64,000 nt of DNA from assembly GCF_019059575.1 (NCBI RefSeq), contig NW_024882037.1, positions 372,001 to 436,000 of the forward strand, written 5' to 3'. This DNA comes from Amphibalanus amphitrite. Its lineage: Eukaryota; Arthropoda; Thecostraca; Balanomorpha; Balanidae. The position numbers and the translations under genes were made by a program. The notes beneath the pieces are model-generated. The model saw only the letters and a list, made by a program, of their open reading frames with translations, did not search any database and was not told the DNA's origin. How positions within the stretch are numbered: position 1 is the first letter of the stretch; every line of letters starts with the position of its first letter. Of the stretch, positions 30,833-43,118 are shown one piece after another.

Positions 30833-32566
30833 CTCACCAGAATCAGCTGTCTACAGTGTAACACAGGCAGGCACATGGTAAACATTAGACAAAGTACATG
30901 TGGACTGACAATAGATGATGGGTATTCATAATTCAGGAGAGAGGAATGAAAGGTTAAAAAAAACAAATGATAATTTTGAGTTTTGACAAAAATACTAGTA
31001 AGTCTGTACTATTGGTTTTGATTAAGTCTGCTGACTGCTCACATATTTTTTTAAGGCCCCAGTGGTGCTGTTGGCTCACTCATTGTCCCACGGTACCGGA
31101 AGTTCCAGGTTTGATCCTCAGTTCTGTCTGCTCCACATGCATCATGCATCACCAGGAGTGGAGTAGGCTCCCACACTAGCCATAGCCCAGGGGAATGGGG
31201 AAGGACAATAGAAGGGAGCTCTCCTGTCAATAAGACAATATACCTCTTGGTAGCCTCTTGGAGGGAAGATTGAGATGAATAAAAAAGGCACAATTCTTAT
31301 TTTCCTTACCTGTGCATACTTCTGTGGAGCCATGAACATATTGCATGGACCAATGTGGGCCAATACATAGGCAGGTACTGAATTACAGTGCTGGTGCACT
31401 GTGCAGCACTGCCACTGCTAGAGATGTTTAAGTATGCATACAAAAATTCAGAGAAAAAATCTTGCAATTTTTGGAGCAGCATTTCAAAATAACACTTATT
31501 TTGCACTTAGCAGCAGGTAGGTATATGTAGCTTTATGTTACTAAAGTAGCTACCTATGTCCTACGCAGTACCTGTCCTACGCGACCATCAATTAACCAGT
31601 GATTTTCTATACAGGGCAAAAAGTAAAGAGCAATGGGGGTGCCAGAAAACACATCAACTGCAAGAAAATTGATATTTTTTGTAATAACCCTGATCCTGTA
31701 AAAAATCACCCTGTACACTGACACACATGGCAGACTGGCTAATTCTTGCAAATTACTTACATCCATTTTGACACACCATCAGCTGAATCAGAATGCTAAT
31801 TGGTTGAATCTTAAGTAGCCCAACAATCTCAATTTGGTCAATGAATCGACTAGGTATCGGTGATCACCGATACCTATGTTTTAGGGCCTTGGTGATCACC
31901 GACACCGTTCCTTGGAGACAAAATCTTTCGCCTCCGACCCTCAAAGGAGTACGGCTTCCAGTTCCACTTGCTTCTTAATATAATGTAGCTGAAAGACCCT
32001 ATACAAAGAGGCCAGGGACTGGTTCAAAAAGTAGCACTGAAATGATTATTTATCCTGGGTCAGATTGAGATAATGCAATCGCTCACCATACAGCCATGAT
32101 ACAGCCGCCAACATGCAGAGCTGAGTCAATAAACAAGAAGGCGTGACCTTCATGTAAGACATGTTCAGAATATCCTGTGAGCGTTGTGTTTATGCTCAAT
32201 AATTTGCAGTTGAGCCCGCTATGGTTCAGTGTATCCTGCGTACACTACCTGCTGATGATATTTTTGAACAAGTAATTAGAACATAAAAATGGTGTAGCTG
32301 AGACAAAACCAAAAAAGCTGTCAACCACTAAATAGAAATAGTCACGAAATAACTGTTTTGATATTGGAGTGAACTATTTTATATTTTAAATGTATTGTAA
32401 CACACAATGTAATGTTCATGACATATTGAAAGGTCATGTGAGAAAACAGTTGTTTTGTGAATGATAAAGGAATGTTTGACCGAAAAATAAGCTGGAACTT
32501 AGAAAAGCATTATTCGGTTTCATCGTTTAGCTGGGGACAATTTCGGCGCAGCAGAACAAGTAGGGG
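30833..32566. other. intergenic region upstream of XYLB with a SINE-like segment
   Basis: No host exon is supportable. At about 31058-31120 there is a tRNA-like A box/B box pair (TGGCTCACTCATTG and CAGGTTTGATCC) suggesting an old tRNA-derived SINE. A perfect 26-bp palindrome lies at 31851-31876, centred on TGATCA, with a partial copy at 31891-31908. Confidence 0.4.
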
Positions 32567-33849
32567 GAGAGCACGACGTTCATAAAGTTGGCTTCAAATT
32601 CGGATTCGGATTCCAGCACCACATTCGTGGAAAAAATGACAAAAACGGACCCCTTAGAATCAATTTAAATTAACAGGGTAGATAGAGCAGGACATGCTCA
32701 TTATGAAAATAAATCACCTAGGCTTGGCACCCCCTAAGAACTGAGGAATCTTAGGTCAAAGTTCAAGGTCATTCTCGGCGGACCCTTTGGATTCTCGTAA
32801 AAATTGGTACAACTATAGTCCATGAAGAGCTGATTTCAAAAATATCAGTTTCTTACTTTGGCAAGCAGCACGAACTGATATATAGTAGGTCAAAGGTCAG
32901 AATCAAGGTCACGTATGTGTAATACAGGAAGTGGAAGTGACCACGTGGCCAGGTGAGAAAGGAGTACCCCTTAGATTTCAATAACTTTTTGCTCAATGAT
33001 GCAACCAATGTTGGAGATGCTACTGCTGGTTTTTCTTGTTTTGGCAAGGTCAAACTACGGAGAAATGACGGGTCAAAGGTCAAGGTCATTTTTAGCGGAC
33101 CCTTTCGATTCACATATAAATTTTTATCCCAGTACAATTTTAAATGCTGGTTATTATTCTGCGTATTGTTAGGCTTGGCAGGTCTTAAATTATTTTAAAA
33201 TATTTAAATAATTTTACCTTTAATTCATCTATCCCAACATGGCTACCGTGCGAGCACCTATCAAAACCTTGATGAAAATAACAAACCGAAAATCTGAGAA
33301 ACGCGATTTGACCTTGGACTGCCCCGTGCAAGTGCACCGGCCTTAGGGGTGCTGAAGAACTTGATTTGGTAGGTATAGTGTGTTTTGGTGTGGGTTATTG
33401 TAATTTTAATGTATTGCACGTTGCCTGAATTGCGACACAACTTACAAAATTGAAATAGCAGTCGTAAGTAGTGTCAGTGTCGCAAGTTGACCTTGCCTTG
33501 GGGTATACCGAATAGGTCACAGGTCATTCGGGTCATTGCCTCAAAATTTACGTGGTACGTGTAAAATTCTTTGAACTTGAGATCCTGAAAATTTTGTTGC
33601 AGCCCGTTGATGCTAATGCAAGTTATAGAGCTTGAATTGACAGGTCGTCTATGAGGCCTCCATCCATGCCAGCGAGGCAGCAAGAGTGTTGAAAATGGTC
33701 CATAATATGCTATTTCACATTTATTGGGGTATTCAGGAATTGGAAGTAGCCTAACACCATTCCAGCAACTACTGGCGAATCCAGAAAGGCGGTCTTTGAC
33801 GTTGCAAGGGTCATCCCCCCAAAATTCTCCCGATTCCAAAAACTTGTCC

Positions 33850-36800
33850 CAGATGACCCCCATGACCTCCAACGAGCTCTGCGATGACCCCAAGTTGACC
33901 TTTTTGACCTGACATGTCCCAGATGACCTCCGTGACCTCCAGTTAAGCTCTGATAACTCTAAGCTGACCTCTGTGACCTGGCATGTCCCAGATGACCTCC
34001 ATCAGAGCTCTGTGATGACCCCAAGTTGACCTCTGTGACTTGACGTGTCCCATATGACCTCTGTGACCTCAAGTGACCTCTCTGATGACTCCAAGCTGAT
34101 CTATGTGACCTGGCATGTCCCAGATGACCTCCAATTGAGGTCTCTGATAACCCCAATCTGACCTCTGTGACCTGACATGTCCCATATGACCTCTGTGACC
34201 TCTAAGTGACCTCCCTCATGACCCCAAGTTGACCTGTGTGACATGACGTGTCCCATATGACCTCTGCGACCTCTAAGTGATCTCTCTGATTACCCCAAGC
34301 TGACCTCTGTGACCTGACGTGTATCATATGACCTCTGTAACCTCTATGTGACCTCTATGCTGATCCCAAGTTGACCTCTGTGAGCTGATGTGTCCCAGAT
34401 GACCCCCATGATCTCCATCAGAGCTCTGTGATGACCCCAAGTTGACCTCTGTGACTTGACGTGTCCCACATGACCTCTGTGACCTCAAGTGACCTCTCTG
34501 ATGACTCCAAGCTGATCTATGTGACCTGACATGTCCCAGATGACCTCCAATTGAGGTCTCTGATAACCCCAAGCTGACCTCTGTGACCTGACATGTTCCA
34601 TATGACCTCTGTGACCTCTAAGTGACCTCCCTCATGACCCCAAGTTGACCTGTGTGACATGACGTGTCCCATATGACCTCTGCGACCTCTAAGTGATCTC
34701 TCTGATTACCCCAAGCTGACCTCTGTGACCTGACGTGTCCAAGATGACCCCCATGACCTTCAATCGAGCTCTGTTATGACCCAGGTTGACCTCTGTGACT
34801 TGACATGTCCCAGATGACCTCCGTAACCTCCAATTGGGCTCTTTGATGACCCCAAGCTGACCTTTGTGACCTGACGTGTCCCAGATGACCCTCAATTGAG
34901 CTCTGTGATGACCCCAAGTTGACCTCTGTGACTTGACGTGTCCCATATGACCTCTGTGACATCAAGTGACCTCTCTGATGACTCCAAGCTGATCTCTGTG
35001 ACCTGACATGTCCCAGATGACCTCCAATTGAGCTCTCTGATAACCCCAAGCTGACCTCTCTGACCTGACATGTCCCATATGACCTCTGTGACCTCTAAGT
35101 GACCTCCCTCATAACCCCAAGTTGACCTGTGTGACCTGACGTGTCCCAGATGACCTCCGTGACCTCCAATTGAACTCTGATGACTCCAAGCTGACCTCTG
35201 TGACCTGATATGTCCCAGATGACCTCCAATTGAGCTCTTTGATGATCCTAAGCTGACCTCTGTGACCTAACGTGTCCCAAATGACCCTCAGTTGAGCTCT
35301 GTGATGACCCCAAGTTGACCTCTGTGGCTTGACGTGTCCCATATGACCTCTGTGACATCAAGTGACCTCTCTGATGACTGCAAGCTGATCTCTGTGACCT
35401 GACATGTCCCAGATGACCTCCAATTGAGCTCTCTGATAACCCCAAGCTGACCTCTGTGACCTGATATGTCCCATATGACCTCTGTGACCTTTCAGTGACC
35501 TCCCTCATGACCCCAAGTTGACCTGTGTGACCTGACGTGTCCCAGATGACCTCCGTGACCTCCAATTGAGCTCTGATGACTCCAAGCTGATCTCTGTGAC
35601 CTGATATGTCTTATATGACCTCTGTGACCTCAAGTGACCTCTCTGATGACTCCAAGCTGATCTCTGTGACCTGACATGTCCCAGATGACCTCCAATTGAT
35701 GTATCTGATAGCCCCAAGCTGACCTCTGTGTTCTGACATGTCCCATATGACCTCTGTGACCTCTAAGTGACCTCCCCCATGACCCCAAGTTGACCTGTGT
35801 GACCTGACGTGTCCCATATGACCTCTGCGACCTCTAAGTGATCTCTCTGATTACCCCAAGCTGACCTCTGTGACATGACGTGTCCAAGATGACCCCCATG
35901 ACCTTCAATCGAGCTCTGTGATGACCCAAGTTGACCTCTGTGACTTGACATGTCCCAGATGACCTCCGTAACCTCCAATTGGGCTCTTTGATGACCCCAA
36001 GCTGACCTCTGTGACCTGACGTGTCCCAGAAGGGCCCCAATTGAGCTCTGCGATGACCATAAGTTGACCTTTGTGACCTGACGTGTCCCATATGACCTCT
36101 GTGACCTCTAAATGACCTCTCTGATGACCCCAAGCTGACCTCTGTGACCTGACGTGTCCCAGATGACCCCCATGACCTTCAATCGAGCTCTGTGATGACC
36201 CAAGTTGACCTTTGTGACTTGACGTGTCCCAGATGACTTCCGTAACCTCCAATTGAGCTCTTTGATGATCTCAAGCTGACCTCTGTGACCTGACGTGTCC
36301 CAGAAGACCCCCAATTGAGCGCTGTGATGACCATAAGTTGACCTCTGTGACCTGACGTGCCCCCAAGTTGCCCTTTGTGACCGACGTGTCTCAGATGACC
36401 CCCATGACCTTCAATCGAGCTCTATGATGACCCCAACTTGACATCTGTGACCTGACGTGTCCCATATGACCTCTGTAGCCTCTACGTGACCTCTCTGATG
36501 ACCCCTAAGCTGACCTCTGTGAGCTGACGTGTCCCAGATGACCCCCATGATCTCCAACAGAGCTCTGTGATGACCCCAAGTTGACCTCTGTTACCTGACG
36601 TGTCCCTGAAGACCTCCGTGACCTTCAATTGAGCTCTCTCATTACTCCGAGGTGACCTCTGTGACCTGACGTGTCCCAGATGAACTCCAATTGAGCTCTC
36701 TGCTAACCCCAAGTTGACCTCTGTGACCTGACGTGTCCCAGATGACCCTCAATTGAGCTCTGTGAAGACCCTAAGTTGACCTCTGTGACCTGACCTGCCC

Positions 36801-36985
36801 CCAAGTTGCCCTTTGTGACCGACGTGTCTCAGATTGCCTCCGTGGTCTCCAATTGAGTTCTGTGATGACCCCAAGTTGACCTGTGTGACTTAGCGTGTCC
36901 CGCATGACCTCTGTGACCTCTAAGTGACCTCTCTGATGACTCCAAGTTGACCTTTGGGACCTGACGTGTTCCAGATGACCCCCAT
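33850..36985. repeat. TGACCT-rich minisatellite, left arm
   Basis: About 3.1 kb of irregular higher-order repeats. The core is like GACCTCTGTGACCTGACGTG, TCCCAGATGACC, TCCAATTGAGCTCTGATGAC and CCCAAGCT, in variable order. TGACCT recurs throughout, often as TGACCTCTGTGACCT. Long minus-strand frames here are only translations of the repeat. Confidence 0.95.
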
Positions 36986-36986
36986 G

Positions 36987-37078
<92 letters not shown>

Positions 37079-37084
37079 TCTCTT
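36986..37084. repeat. (CT)n microsatellite, left arm
   Basis: About 99 bases of CT repeats with a few TTT interruptions, mirrored by (GA)n at 40269-40341 in the right arm. Confidence 0.95.
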
Positions 37085-37178
37085 CACGTGCCGGTGTCGT
37101 GGATCCTATAGGCAAGTTTTGTACATACCAATGTTGATCCCCAGTCTCTGACCGGACATGTATTTTCCTTCCCGCAGG

Positions 37179-37296
37179 ATGCCGGCGGCGGCGACGACAG
37201 TGTGCCGGCGCACATCTCTATGGAGGTGGACACGGCGACCCGTGGGCGACCGCCGCTGCCGCGGTTTGCTACAGGTGGCCATGGCCACTAATCTGT
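37179..37296 (+). pseudogene. exon-like GC-rich end of the arm
   Basis: After a TTCCTTCCCGCAG acceptor the plus strand reads DAGGGDDSVPAHISMEVDTA and then TRGRPPLPRFATGGHGH before a stop. The same segment occurs inverted at 40058-40175 with a 2-base deletion and acceptor CTTAG. Its composition resembles the host exons and not the AT-rich arm. Captured host sequence is likely; the source gene is not recognised. Confidence 0.4.
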
Positions 37297-37384
37297 CACG
37301 AACTTCTGACAGTGAACGCCAGTCGGTTCTCGGATGTGAGGACGCGCCCGTCGAATAAAGTGACGGAGATGCACCGTGTGACAG

Positions 37385-37781
37385 TGTGCGTTTTCCGGGC
37401 GAGTTCGTTGCGCTGTGTGCCGGTCGTGCGCGGGACTGGTACCACCCGTCGTTCCACCAGTTCTCAGTGCTCCAGCGCGCCGTGCGCGATCTCAGTGCCG
37501 CCGCCGAGGAGAATGTGTGCCGCGAGCTGCCGCCCGAGGACCTGCCGGCGCTGACCCGGCTGGAGCCGCTGGCTGACGGCGCGCTGTCGCTTCGTCCTCC
37601 GACCCTGCGCCGGCCGCGCCGGGAGGCCGAACTGCTGACCCAGCTGCAGCAGCTGGCGGTGGCCCTGGACGGCGCCTGCCCCCTGGTGTTGGATGGCAGC
37701 TGCGGGAGCCACGTGACGCCGTCTGCGCTTTTGGCGCCAGGAGAGCTTGACGCTGCTGCGAGCACTACAGGGCTACTAGCG
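37385..37781 (+). pseudogene. exon-like open segment in the element centre, family unknown
   Basis: An open segment of about 132 codons between a GTGTGACAG acceptor and a GTACGT donor. Readable text includes FPGEFVALCAGRARDWYHPS, LQRAVRDLSAAAEENVCREL and AELLTQLQQLAVALDGACP. It is GC-rich with host-like codon use. I do not recognise the family. It may belong to the same captured gene as the SAM exon downstream. Confidence 0.45.
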
Positions 37782-38028
37782 GTACGTCACGTGCTGCTAG
37801 TTTTCTAGAGACGGATGTTTGCTGATATTAGGCTGTTAAGACTGAGCCGTGATGCTGTGGCCGGTGGGAGTGCCGGCGCCGGTCGTGGTGCACCCGACGC
37901 CCGGCGCTCCGCTTCGCGCTGCTACCACACAGGTAGGGTTCGGCACACCGACTCCCGATGGCTACGTGGACAGTGAAAATATTGCAATGTTATGGTACAG
38001 GTAGAGTGACCGTTCCGTTCTTTGTCAG

Positions 38029-38176
38029 GTCTCTGAATGGAGCTGCGTTCCGGTGGGCGGCTGGCTGCGCTCTCTCGGTCTGGCCCAGTACGCCGTCGCG
38101 TTCGTCGCCCGCTCTGTGGATGGCGCCCGGCTTCTGGGGCTCACCGAACAGGCTATGGAAGACGAGCCCGACGTCG
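38029..38176 (+). pseudogene. captured SAM-domain exon
   Basis: A 148-base exon between TTTGTCAG and GTGAGA, phase 0 to 1. It reads GGWLRSLGLAQYAVAFVARS then VDGARLLGLTEQAMEDEPDV, a clear SAM (sterile alpha motif) core with the Trp-Leu, Leu-Gln-Tyr, Val-Asp-Gly and Leu-Leu-x-Leu-Thr landmarks. SAM domains mediate protein oligomerisation. The segment at 39181-39337 accepts its phase and could be the last exon of the same gene. The source gene is not identified. Confidence 0.65.
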
Positions 38177-38353
38177 GTGAGAGATTCACATTGCTAGCTG
38201 AGAAGGTGGATGTGACTCGAATTATTCAGTTCATAGCCTGATTTATCTACCTTAATCTATTTATATGAATTGTATTGCCACCATTAACCTGACTCCTGAC
38301 TCGTGATTGTGGTTGCCTCAGTTGTAGGCCTTAAGTGCACCGCATTTTGACAG

Positions 38354-38716
38354 GTCTCGACGTGGCGACCTCGAAGCCAGCGTGTTGGGTCTCGGCTTCC
38401 CGCCACTCACCGGCGGACCTTTCCGCTTCGTGGACCGCATCGGTCCCGCACAGCTAGTCAAGGACATGGAGCGCTTCGCCGTCGTCAGTGGCGTCGGCTT
38501 CGAGCCGTGCCTGACCGTGCACTACCAGGCCGCTAGCGGCACCAAGTTCTGTTCGGCCGGGCCTCGTGTAATGCCCACATGTGATGACCGAGTGTATACG
38601 CATCTGAAGCCGCTCCGCGTGTGTGCCAGCGCTGGGCGTGTTCAGTTTCAAAGTAAATATAGAACCCTGGTGATCAAGCTACAGTTTTTGACGGGAAATA
38701 GAGTGAGGTCATTTTG
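38354..38716 (+). pseudogene. HADHA: captured C-terminal exon of mitochondrial trifunctional enzyme alpha (HADHA)
   Basis: After a TTTTGACAG acceptor the frame reads VLGLGFPPLTGGPFRFVDRI, then PAQLVKDMERFAVVSGVGFE and PCLTVHYQ. This aligns with the end of HADHA (family text GLGFPPxxGGPFRFVD, then a Phe-x-Pro-Cys near the C-terminus). The family normally stops soon after a Lys-Phe pair. Here the frame runs on past TKFCS for more than 40 codons to 38716, so the normal stop is lost. It sits alone between exon-like segments of a SAM-domain gene, so it is a fragment, not a working gene. Confidence 0.75.
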
Positions 38717-39180
38717 AAAGCGATCAGACGGTAGCGCCGCCGTTCTTTGGCACGCCTTAGCATGCATATGTGCTACACTAAAAGTTTAGGCTCGTGTCTT
38801 TCAAGGTCAGCAGGGTGAGGGCACCAGGTGCTTCAAGTGGCCTCGTCTCAGGTAGAGTTCTAATACTCGTTCTAATACTACCAAGTACCAACACACGTAT
38901 CTAGTCAAGGAGCTGAGTTGAAATCGAGGGGATGGGGGGCTGTTCAGCCCCTTCACTGGGGGGTTCACGGTTCAGCCCCTCCCCCATCAGGCGCGAAAAT
39001 CTAGGAGCCCCAGCGTGGAGTGAGATAACCTTTTCGACGGCATGTGATCGGGTATTGCATCGAATGACACTGGGCGATTGAAAGATGTTTCAGCTCGCTT
39101 GTCAAGGCAAACATTTATTCACAACGAAAACAGACATAGGCACATGTGGATTGCTAATGGATAATGGATAATGGCAGCAG

Positions 39181-39337
39181 GTAACACCCAGGTCGTGCGC
39201 CGTCTGCTGGAGAGCCAGCGGCTGGTGCGTCCTGAGCGGGGTCGCCACAGACGCCGCTCGTCACCCAGAAGCCGGAGACCGGCGGACCGGCCGGGACGCC
39301 TAACGACAGACACAACGACCGCTCATGGCGCTATGTA
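39181..39337 (+). pseudogene. possible terminal exon with Arg-rich tail
   Basis: After ATGGCAGCAG the phase-1 frame reads NTQVVRRLLESQRLVRPERG, then an Arg/Ser-rich stretch, to a TAG at 39335-39337. It can follow the SAM exon in phase. The assignment to the same gene is inference only. Confidence 0.35.
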
Positions 39338-40268
39338 GCGGGCTACCAGTGAGAGGTCACGGAAAGGTCAGCTCATAATGTGCGCGGCGTGACATACAGT
39401 GTTAATGTCATCCCGCGGTCGCCGGACAGTGAAAAATTGGACAATGACATTTCGCCGTCAAGACGAGCTCTACTGTCTACAAGACACAAGTAGTCTACAT
39501 ACTGTCTGCTACCGAAACTACTGTCGAGCTTCTTACTGTTAGTAAGAAATTACACAGGTCTAGATGCAATTCCAGCGATGAACTTCGGTAGTGCATGGCT
39601 TTGCAATTTCAATCACAAGATATTCTTGTTCATCGTATTATCGGCATGGTACTCGCTCGTTATCACGCTTGCGTGGGCATACGGTAGCTCAAGGAAAATA
39701 TGGATAATCGTAGAAGCCGGTATCAAGGGAATCCAGTGAGCACGAACACGCAGTACACGTGGGTGCTTTCTAGTTTCCTGGACGGTCACGCTTAGTGTAG
39801 CTAGCTCGGCCTTAAAAGATCATCACGGACACGGGGCTACGCGGCATTATATACCACCAGCAGACAGGATTTGATCTCCAGCAGACAAGCTTCTATCCGT
39901 GCCCCGCGCCGTCTCTCAACAATCGTCCACAGCCGCGGCTCCTGTGCACTGAGACGCTGTCACGACCGCGTCGTATTGCGACTGGAAGCAAGCCCACTGC
40001 CCGGTCTCTGCCGCGTCTCCCCGGCGGTTGGGACCTGTGCCGGGGGCGCCTCCTCCAACAGATTAGTGGCCATGGCCACCTGTAGCAAACCGCGGCAGCG
40101 GCGGTCGCCCACGGGTCGCCGTCCACCTCCATAGAGATGTGCGCCGGCGCACTGTCGTCGCCGCCGCCGGCATCCTAAGGGAAGGAAAAATACATGTCCG
40201 GTCAGAGACTTGGGATCAACACTGGTATGTACAAAATTTGCCTATAGGATCCGCGACACCGGCACGTG

Positions 40269-40341
<73 letters not shown>
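40269..40341. repeat. (GA)n microsatellite, right arm
   Basis: About 70 bases of GA repeats facing the (CT)n of the left arm. Confidence 0.95.
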
Positions 40342-40343
<2 letters not shown>

Positions 40344-43118
40344 GGGGGTCATCTGGGACGCGTCAGGTCACAAAGGTCAACTTGGAGTCATCAGAGAGGT
40401 CACTTAGAGGTCACAGAGGTCATATGGGACACGCCAAGTCACAGAGGTCAACTTGGGGTCATCACAGAACTCGATTGGAGACACGGAGGCAATCTGAGAC
40501 ACGTCGGTCACAAAGGGCAACTTGGGGGCACGTCAGGTCACAGAGGTCAACTTAGGGTCATCACAGAGCTCAATTAAGGGTCATCTGGGACACGTCAGGT
40601 CACAGAGGTCAACTTGGGGTTAGCGGAGAGCTCAATTGGAGTTCATCTGGGACATGTCAGGTCACAGAGGTCAGCTTGGAGTCATCAGAGCTCAAATAAA
40701 GGTCACGGAGGTCATCAGGGACACGTCAGGTAACAGAGGTCAACTTGGGGTCATCACAGAGCTCTGTTGGAGATCATGAGGGTCATCTGGGACACGTCAG
40801 CTCACAGAGGTCAGCTTGGGGGTCATCAGAGAGGTCACGTAGAGGTTACAGAGGTCATATGGGACACGTCAGGTCACAGATGTCAAGTTGGGGTCACCAT
40901 AGAGCTCGATTGAAGGTCATGGGGGTCATCTGAGACACGTCGGTCACAATGGCAATTTGGGGGCACGTCAGGACACAGGGGTCAACTTATAGTCATCACA
41001 GAGCTCAATTGGGGGTCTTCTGGGACACGTCAGGTCACAGAGGTCAGCTTGGGATCATCAAAGAGCTCAATTGGAGGTTACGGAAGTCATCTGGGACACA
41101 TCAAGTGACAGAGGTCAACTTCGGTCATCACAGAGCTTGATTGAAGGTCATGGGGGTCACCTGGGACACGTCAGGTCACAGAGGTCAGCTTGGGGTCATC
41201 AGAGAAGTCACTTAGAGGTCACAGAGGTCATATGGGACACGTCAGGTCACATAGGTCAGCTTCGAGTTATCATAGAGCTGGATTGAAGGTCATGGGGGTC
41301 ATCTTGGACACGTCAGGTCACAGAGGTCAACTTGGAGTCATCAGAGAAGTCACTTAGAGGTCACAGAGGTCATATGGGACATGTCAGGTCACAGACGTCA
41401 ACTTTAGGTTATCAGAGAGCTCACTTGGAGGTCATCTGGGACACCTAAGGTCACAGAGGTCAGATTGGAGTCATCAGAGAGCTCAATTGGAGGTCACTGA
41501 GGTCATCTGGGACACGTCAGGTAACCAAGGTCAACTTGGGGTCATCACAGAGCTCTGTTGGAGATCATGGGGGTCATCTGGGACACGTCAGCTCACAGAG
41601 GTCAGCTTAGGGGTCATCAGAGAGGTCACGTAGAGGCTACAGAGGTCATATGGGACACGTCAGGTCACAGATGTCAAGTTGGGGTCATCATAGAGCTCGA
41701 TTGAAGGTCATGGGGGTCATCTGAGACACGTCGGTCACAAAGGGCAACTTGGGGGGCACGTCAGGTCACAGAGGTCAACTTATGGTCATCACAGCGCTCA
41801 ATTGGGGGTCTTCTGGGACACGTCAGGTCACAGAGGTCAGCTTGGGATCATCAAAGAGCTCAATTGGAGGTTACGGAAGTCATCTGGGACACGTCAATTC
41901 ACAAAGGTCAACTTTGGTCATCACAGAGCTGGATTGAAGGTCATGGTGGTCATCTGGGACACGCCAGGTCACAGAGGTCAGCTTGGGGTCATCAGAGAGG
42001 TCATTTAGAGGTCACAGAGGTCATATGGGACACGACAGGTCACAAAGGTCAACATATGGTCATCGCAGAGCTCAATTGGGGCCCTTCTGGGACACGTCAG
42101 GTCACAGAGGTCAGCTTGGGGTCATCAAAGAGCCCAATTGGAGGTTACGGAGGTCATCTGGGACATGTCAAGTCACAGAGGTCAACTTGGGTCATCACAG
42201 AGCTCGATTGAAGGTCATGGGGGTCATCTTGGACACGTCAGGTCACAGAGGTCAGCTTGGGGTAATCAGAGAGATCACTTAGAGGTCGCAGAGGTCATAT
42301 GGGACACGTCAGGTCAAACAGGTCAACTTGGGGTCATGAGGGAGGTCACTTAGAGGTCACAGAGGTCATATGGGACACGTCAAGTCACAGAGGTCAACTT
42401 GGGGTCATCACAGAGCTCAACTGAGGGTCATCTGGGACACGTCAGGTCACAGAGGTCAGCTTAGGATCATCAAAGAGCTCAATTGGAGGTCATCTGGGAC
42501 ATATCAGGTCACAGAGGTCAGCTTGGAGTCATCAGAGCTCAATTGGAGGTCACGGAGGTCATCTGGGACACGTCAGGTCACAGAGGTCAGCTTAAGGTCA
42601 TCAGAGAGGTCACTTAGAGGTCGCAGAGGTCATATGGGACACGGCAGGTCACAGAGATCAAATTGGGGGTCATCAGTGAACTCAATTGGAGGTCATCTGG
42701 GACATATCAGGTCACAGAGATCAGCTTGGAGTCATCAGAGCTCAATTGGAGGTCACGGAGGTCATCTGGGACACGTCAGGTCATACAGGTCAACTTGGGG
42801 TCATGAGGGAGGTCACTTAAAGGTCACAGAGGCAATATGGGACATGTCAGGTCACAGAGGTCAGCTTGGAGTCATCAGAGAGGTCACTTGAGGTCACAGA
42901 GGTCATATGGGACACGTCAAGTCACAGAGGTCAACTTGGGGTCATCACAGAGCTCTGATGGAGGTCATCTGGGACATGCCAGGTCACAGAGGTCAGCTTA
43001 GAGTTATCAGAGCTAAACTGGAGGTCACGGAGGTCATCTGGGACATGTCAGGTCAAAAAGGTCAACTTGGGGTCATCGCAGAGCTCGTTGGAGGTCATGG
43101 GGGTCATCTGGGACACGT
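40342..43118. repeat. AGGTCA-rich minisatellite, right arm
   Basis: About 2.8 kb of the same minisatellite as the left arm on the opposite strand. A frequent unit contains CACGTCAGGTCACAGAGGTC followed by AACTTGGGGTCATCA. It contains dozens of AGGTCACAGAGGTCA direct repeats. Confidence 0.95.

Larger units (their letters stand above)
32576..37296 (+). repeat. left inverted arm of the giant element
   Basis: Matches 40058-47314 in reverse. The unique segments (32576-33480, 33480-33850, 37085-37296) are visibly near-identical to their partners at 45038-47314, 43119-43470 and 40058-40268. The minisatellite parts differ in copy order. Confidence 0.9.

Noticed and set aside
32853-33198. Frames with GFSCFGKVKLRRNDGSKV-like text shared by both arms
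   Set aside because: Short frames on both strands of the AT-rich arm; conservation again follows from the recent inverted duplication.
33474-37115. Series of minus-strand frames rich in GHLGHVRSQRSTWGHHRAQL-like text
   Set aside because: They are translations of the TGACCT minisatellite in successive frames; the periodicity is in the DNA and there is no start, domain or splice context.
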